Shown: one piece after another, positions 60,632-64,000 of the stretch
Numbering within the stretch: position 1 is the stretch's first letter
Layout of the letters: the number at the start of each line of letters is the position of its first letter
Assembly (NCBI RefSeq): GCF_030815955.1
Contig: NZ_JAUSXK010000001.1
Location: 2,542,001-2,606,000, forward strand
Length of the DNA stretch: 64,000 nt
Source of the DNA: Microbacterium murale
GTDB taxonomy: Bacteria > Actinomycetota > Actinomycetes > Actinomycetales > Microbacteriaceae
Reading direction: 5' to 3'
Translations under genes and position numbers: made by a program
The notes under the pieces: model-generated
Told to the model about the DNA's origin: nothing
What the model saw: only the letters and a program-made list of their open reading frames with translations
The model's database searches: none

Positions 60632-61272
60632 CATCACGTCGAGTCGAAGCCGTCGCACGCGACGCAGGACGAATCGCTGCTGTGGATACCCGCGATGGTG
60701 AAGCGTTCTCTCGCACCGCTGACGTGGTGCTCGTCGTCGTCGGCGTGCGCCCCAACACCAGTCTTCTCTCCGCGGCCGGCGCGTCCACGGGCGCGGGTGG
60801 CGCTGTGGTCGTGGACGAGCGGATGCGCACCGGTTTGCCGCACGTCTGGGCGGCCGGCGACGGGGTTGTCACCCATCACCGCCTCCTGGGGGTCACCTAC
60901 CTCCCGCTCGGCACCACAGCCCACAAGCAGGGCCGCGTCGCCGGAGAGAACGCGATCGGCAGCGACGCGCAGTCCGCCGGAAGCCTCGGCACACAGGTGG
61001 TCAAGGTATTCGACGTCGTGGCAGCTCGAACAGGCCTCCTCGATCATGAAGCTGCTGCGGCTGGCTTCACACCGCACAGCCACACGGCGATCGCGGACGA
61101 CCACAAGCGCTACTACCCAGGCGCGACGCCCATCAGCATCCAGGTCACAGGCGACACCCAGGGCGGCGGTTTGCTCGGCGCGCAACTCGTCGGCACCCGC
61201 GGCGCAGAGATCTCCAAGCGCGTCGACACCTACCCGACCTCTGTGCATCACCGCATGACGTCGCTGCGATGA
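60632..61272 (+). pseudogene. 5'-truncated FAD/NAD(P) disulfide-reductase family gene
   Basis: Directly after the glycosyltransferase stop the frame shows the last ~210 residues of a CoA-disulfide reductase/NADH oxidase: VVLVVVGVRPNTSLLSAAG, GLPHVWAAGDGVVTHHRLLG, YLPLGTTAHKQGRVAGENAI and SLGTQVVKVFDVVAARTGLL. The N-terminal FAD-binding half with the redox Cys is missing and there is no start of its own, so it is a fragment. Confidence 0.8.
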
Positions 61273-61424
61273 GTGACCGTGACCTGTCGTACGCCTCCGC
61301 TCGGTTCCCGTGGGACGCCGCGCAGATGGCAACCCAGGCATGGGAGCACGACGCGCGTTCGATGACGGCCGTGAGCTACCCGCTACGACCCGTCGACCAA
61401 GACGACGAGGGCCTGCACGTGTGA
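61269..61424 (+). CDS. Small hypothetical protein behind the truncated reductase
   Basis: 51 aa (SDRDLSYASARFPWDAAQMA, then EHDARSMTAVSYPLRPVDQD). The ATG overlaps the reductase-fragment stop (ATGA), as in an operon. The stop lies in the loop of a perfect hairpin. No family recognised; could be a fragment. Confidence 0.45.
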   Translation: MSDRDLSYASARFPWDAAQMATQAWEHDARSMTAVSYPLRPVDQDDEGLHV

Positions 61425-61440
61425 ACACGTGCAGGCCCTC
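61407..61440. terminator. Bidirectional terminator
   Basis: GAGGGCCTGCACGTG and its exact complement (15 bp) with loop TGAA, between convergent small genes. The loop contains the upstream stop codon. Confidence 0.9.
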
Positions 61441-61448
61441 AAATTCGA

Positions 61449-61655
61449 TCAGACGCGCTGGCTGATCGTGCCGCTCGGGTTTCGGTTGGCAGTCGATTCG
61501 GTGACAAACCGGCCCGACGACGCGGAACGGTGCACCGTCGTCGAGTTGCTCGTGCCGGAACCGACACGTTCGGTGGTGGTCTTTCCGGGCCAGCGGGCCG
61601 CAGCGGCCTTGGAGACGAAACGACCGGTGGATGCAGAGCGACGAACAGTTCCCAT
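61449..61655 (-). CDS. Small two-repeat basic protein
   Basis: 68 aa made of two copies of the pattern RSASxGRFVxxxxAxRxPxxT (VRRSASTGRFVSKAAAARWP and VHRSASSGRFVTESTANRNP). GAAGGAG precedes the ATG. Similar short repeat proteins occur in many actinobacteria without known role. Its end faces the perfect terminator. Confidence 0.7.
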   Translation of the reverse strand: MGTVRRSASTGRFVSKAAAARWPGKTTTERVGSGTSNSTTVHRSASSGRFVTESTANRNPSGTISQRV

Positions 61656-62005
61656 GGGAACTCCTTCACTGATTGGTGCCGGGGTGCCATGAGATGGAGC
61701 GCCGCTAGTCTGCGGCTGCCAACTCCTGTAAAGTCAGTGCTCTGGATGAGACCTGACCTTCTCAGGGCTTGTGAGCCGTCCCGTTGCCGCGGGGCGGCTC
61801 TTTTCAGTTGTGATCCCGACGTTTCGGTATATGTCCGCCGCTGGTCACTTCCCCTCGCGGCCCTTCAACTGCCTCGATTGAATTTTGCCCGTCATCGATC
61901 GCGAGACGAGCGACTGCGCCTTACTGGCGGGAACGGTTCGGCGTGCCGCCTTCGCGCTCTGCGTCCCGAACGACGAGCGTTCAATCTTGCCCCGAAATTC
62001 ATTGC
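61656..62005. other. Gap with a possible short non-coding transcript
   Basis: No convincing open frame. A plus-strand terminator at 61773-61804 has no gene ending at it, so a short RNA starting near 61700 is possible. The rest holds nothing recognisable. Confidence 0.35.
61773..61804 (+). terminator. Orphan intrinsic terminator
   Basis: GAGCCGTCCCG pairs with CGGGGCGGCTC (one G-T pair) around TTGCCG, followed by TTTT. There is no plus-strand gene upstream that it would end. Confidence 0.75.
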
Positions 62006-62815
62006 TCATGCGGACTCCCGGTTCTCTCGTACTTGCTGACGTGCGCGCGCGATCGCAGACTCCACCGCTTTCGCGGTCATGCCGAGCTTCTCGCCGATCT
62101 CGGCGTGCGTGAAACCGTGCGTCACGTTCAGATAAAACGCTGAGCGGGCACGCTCGTCCTTGATGCTTCCGAATGCACGACGCAGCTCGTCCTTGATGTG
62201 CGCCGCCTCGCTCGCATCGGGAGCCGCAGGCGTCGACGGCCCCTCCTCGAAGTCGTCAGCCCAGGCCGTCGCGGGCGGCGGAGCCTGCGGCTCCGTATAC
62301 GAACGCAGCTCTTCCCGACGCCAACGCTTGTAGACGTTGCTGAACTGCAGCAGGCACTGGCCCACGAAGAACGTACGCAAGGAAGCACCCTTGGCGGGGT
62401 CCCAATTACCCGGAACGAGCACCCTGTCTCGAAACGCGGTGAGGGCAAGAACGATCGTCTCATCCGCCAGGCTCTCGGCCTCTTCGATCATCGAACCCGG
62501 GCGGGGCTCTGGCTCCAGTGCGCCAAAACCTTTCCGCTTCACCTCGCCACGAATCTGCCCTTTGTAGATCCATCCGCGGATGACAGCCCACCCGTACTTT
62601 GCGATCTCGTTCGCGAATAACTCATAGTTCCGGCCACGGTATCCGCTGGCCTGAAGTGCGGTCGCGAGGTCGCGGTCTCCAGCGAGCCGGTCGAATCGTT
62701 CCTCGGCGCGATCGCGGTCCGCCTCCGCAAGCCAGGCCTGATCCGTTGCCCACGCGCTGAGAGTAGGAACGCCATCGGAGGACGAATGCCCTTCGGGCTC
62801 GTCGTTACCGGTCAT
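62006..62815 (-). CDS. Sigma-70-like (ECF-type) DNA-binding protein
   Basis: A 269-aa protein. The middle (ASLRTFFVGQCLLQFSNVYK, RWRREELRSYTEP) recalls sigma region 2, and the C-terminus INxTHGFTHAEIGEKLGMTA-type helix-turn-helix (NVTHGFTHAEIGEKLGMTAK, AVESAIARARQQVRENRES) is sigma region 4. N-terminal ~90 residues are acidic. GAGGGA precedes the ATG. It is the last gene inside the transposon; it may control cargo or transfer genes. Confidence 0.65.
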   Translation of the reverse strand: MTGNDEPEGHSSSDGVPTLSAWATDQAWLAEADRDRAEERFDRLAGDRDLATALQASGYRGRNYELFANEIAKYGWAVIRGWIYKGQIRGEVKRKGFGALEPEPRPGSMIEEAESLADETIVLALTAFRDRVLVPGNWDPAKGASLRTFFVGQCLLQFSNVYKRWRREELRSYTEPQAPPPATAWADDFEEGPSTPAAPDASEAAHIKDELRRAFGSIKDERARSAFYLNVTHGFTHAEIGEKLGMTAKAVESAIARARQQVRENRESA

Positions 62816-63113
62816 AGCATTCCCTCGCGATCCTGATCAGCTCATAGTCACCACGATCCCTCATATGTCCGACATCGCGGGCTTCCCCTTGCCGCTCGCA
62901 AGAAAAGTGCTGATGTTGCCAGCTGACCTCGCAACGCGCCGACCGCGCGTATTCCGACCCCCGTGCTCCAACCCGCTACGTCGAAACCGCTCAACGTTCA
63001 GGCAGGTCTGAATGAAACGCGATTAGCGACAGCTTTCGTGAGACAACCTGGACTCCCGGCAGCGCATCAGTCACGCGGCATTTCGGGAATGTCATGTCTC
63101 AGTGGCTGACAAC
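62816..63113. other. Non-coding right end region of the transposon
   Basis: No gene. It holds the sigma-like gene promoter and the right-end repeats near 63027-63045. Confidence 0.6.
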
Positions 63114-63130
63114 TTTCGTGAGATCGGACA
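63027..63130 (-). repeat. Right transposon end: terminal and subterminal repeats
   Basis: 63114-63130 TTTCGTGAGATCGGACA is the inverse of the left terminus. A second unit GCGACAGCTTTCGTGAGAC lies at 63027-63045, the inverse of the left subterminal repeats. The right end thus has at least two units to the left end's four. Confidence 0.85.
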
Positions 63131-63135
63131 GGAGC
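63131..63135. repeat. Target-site duplication GGAGC, right
   Basis: GGAGC directly after the right terminal repeat; identical to 41140-41144. Confidence 0.9.
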
Positions 63136-63143
63136 TGTGTCGC

Positions 63144-63149
63144 TATGTT
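63144..63149 (+). promoter_or_regulatory. -10 box of the GNAT gene, next to the insertion
   Basis: TATGTT, six bases before the ATG (leaderless). The transposon inserted eight bases upstream, separating it from its original -35 region. Confidence 0.6.
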
Positions 63150-63155
63150 GTCGAG

Positions 63156-63602
63156 ATGAGCGTGCTGCCCAATGTCGAGGTCCTTTCGTCCATGACCGAT
63201 GCCGACGCGACCGACATCGAGCATCTGCTCGGGCAGCTGTCGACGACGGCGACATTCGATCGATCCCGCCTCGCGACGATCATCACCCATGATGCAACTG
63301 AGGTGCTTGTGGTGCGGGACGCCGGCCGAATAGTCGGTGCGGCAACGCTCGTCACATTCCCGCTCCCGTCGGGATGGCGAGGCCACGTGGACGACGTAGT
63401 CGTCGATGAGGCGATGCGGGGGAGGGGCATTGCACGAGCGCTGCTCGTGCGGATGACGGAGCTTGCAGCCGATCGCGGACTCCGCACCCTCGATCTCACG
63501 TCGAGGCCGTCGCGCGAGTCTGCGCTGCGACTGTATGAATCCGTTGGGTTCGTGCCGCGGGAAACGAACGTGCTTCGATTCACGCCGACAGTATTCCCGT
63601 AG
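63156..63602 (+). CDS. GNAT-family N-acetyltransferase
   Basis: A 148-aa acetyltransferase: VDDVVVDEAMRGRGIARALL carries the R-G-x-G-I/A acetyl-CoA loop near residue 91, followed by DLTSRPSRESALRLYESVGF. It acetylates an amine of unknown identity. The intact reading frame lies just outside the transposon; only its promoter is affected. Confidence 0.87.
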   Translation: MSVLPNVEVLSSMTDADATDIEHLLGQLSTTATFDRSRLATIITHDATEVLVVRDAGRIVGAATLVTFPLPSGWRGHVDDVVVDEAMRGRGIARALLVRMTELAADRGLRTLDLTSRPSRESALRLYESVGFVPRETNVLRFTPTVFP

Positions 63603-63666
63603 GGGCGGTACTCGATCTGGAACCTCAACGTCCCCGACCGCGACTCGGACATTCGCTGCAATCGGA

Positions 63667-64000
63667 CTAGTCGTGTTCGGTGCCAGTGCGAACGTGTGCG
63701 CGTTCGCCTTGACGTCCGAATAGGCTGAGCACCTCAGCTGGTCTATCGTCGGCGCTTCCGAACCAGTGGGGCACATGGGTGTCGAATTCGGCTACCTCGC
63801 CCGCGCTCAACCTCAGGTCATGGCTGCCGAGGAGGAGGCGCATCGTTCCGCTCAGCACGTAGAGCCATTCGTATCCCTCGTGCGTACGCGGTCGGGGTTC
63901 GACCTGGCTGCCCGGTATCAGGATCTTCCACGCCTGTACCGAACCCGGCTGCGGCGTCAGCGGGATGACCACGCGGCCGTGGACACGGCGCGGCTTCAAC
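63667..64000 (-). CDS. Cupin-domain protein, 5' end cut by window edge
   Basis: At least 110 residues of a small-beta-barrel cupin: EPRPRTHEGYEWLYVLSGTM (cupin motif 1 with His/Glu) and GEVAEFDTHVPHWFG (motif 2). The frame is open to the edge. The spacing fits the C-terminal cupin of XRE-cupin regulators, whose N-terminal HTH would lie beyond the window. Confidence 0.7.
   Translation of the reverse strand, partial: LKPRRVHGRVVIPLTPQPGSVQAWKILIPGSQVEPRPRTHEGYEWLYVLSGTMRLLLGSHDLRLSAGEVAEFDTHVPHWFGSADDRPAEVLSLFGRQGERAHVRTGTEHD

Larger units (their letters stand above)
41145..63130. mobile_element. Tn7-like (TnsA-encoding) transposon, 21,986 bp
   Basis: The left end starts TGTCCGATCTCACGAAA (41145-41161) and the right end finishes with its exact complement TTTCGTGAGATCGGACA (63114-63130). 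Both are flanked by GGAGC. TG...CA ends, a 5-bp duplication, several subterminal copies of the TCTCACGAAA-NNNTGTCGGA repeat and a TnsA-like gene at one end are the hallmarks of Tn7/Tn5053-type elements. Cargo of about 24 genes: duplicated sensor/CPBP modules, redox and hydrolase genes, regulators and a sigma-like gene. TnsB is reduced to a stub and TnsC/TniB, TniQ are absent, so it likely cannot move unaided. Confidence 0.88.

Noticed and set aside
42147..62815. Cargo considered as a phage defence island
   Set aside because: No restriction, toxin, reverse transcriptase, nuclease or known defence gene apart from TnsA; the content is regulatory, redox and hydrolase genes.

Overview
The window is one contiguous piece of a high-GC actinobacterial chromosome, most likely a Microbacteriaceae member close to Microbacterium. 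Pointers are the very high GC, many genes whose start codon sits 6-7 bases after a TANNNT box with no ribosome site (leaderless mRNAs), a sufS-sufU pair, an HelR-type RNA polymerase rescue ATPase, two DUF7882-type small proteins, a DUF6804-like membrane protein and many GntR/TetR regulators. This placement is inference from gene content; no 16S gene is present.

Layout. 1-15909 is a core-like region: alditol/sugar-lactone oxidase-like flavoprotein, small regulatory or stress genes (Rho-N, CinA/PncC, CBS, FHA), DUF7882 paralogues, pfkB-surE, a stress-type SDR, helR with a rifamycin-associated element upstream, sufS-sufU, a frameshifted two-domain sulfurtransferase, a GntR/FCD regulator and a second SDR. 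A tRNA-Arg(ACG) lies at 15985-16057. Its 3' end is the left copy of a 16-bp direct repeat whose second copy is at 24858-24873. Between them sits an 8.8-kb catabolic island: TetR regulator with a perfect palindromic operator, FAH-family hydrolase, extradiol dioxygenase, two flavin monooxygenases, and an odd trio of APH-type kinase, divergent enolase-like protein (frameshifted) and D-2-hydroxyacid dehydrogenase. No integrase is visible in it.

24853-40951 returns to core-like genes: HAD phosphatase, secreted metallophosphatase, GntR, leaderless sdaA, helicase HrpB, TetR plus a two-gene ABC exporter, a PTS/SIS/GntR sugar locus, a flotillin and a MarR regulator.

41145-63130 is an apparently complete 21,986-bp transposon. 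It has 17-bp terminal inverted repeats (TGTCCGATCTCACGAAA), reiterated subterminal repeats, and a perfect 5-bp target duplication GGAGC on both sides. It begins with a TnsA-like endonuclease gene followed by only a 52-codon piece that looks like the start of a TnsB-like transposase, so it is probably non-autonomous now. Its cargo includes two diverged copies, in opposite orientation, of one module: an 80-aa two-helix membrane protein, a HisKA_3 sensor kinase, a LuxR-type response regulator and a CPBP intramembrane protease. All four promoter regions carry related GTGAC-N(4-6)-GTCAC-like palindromes, suggesting one shared regulon. Between the copies lie redox and hydrolase genes (aldo-keto reductase, two Gfo/Idh/MocA proteins lacking the usual EKP lysine, quinone oxidoreductase, alpha/beta hydrolases, a lipoprotein peptidase-like hydrolase) with TetR and MerR regulators. 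The distal part holds a glycosyltransferase, a 5'-truncated flavoprotein, two small genes and a sigma-factor-like gene. The transposon landed just upstream of the -10 box of a GNAT acetyltransferase gene. The window ends in a cupin protein cut by the edge.
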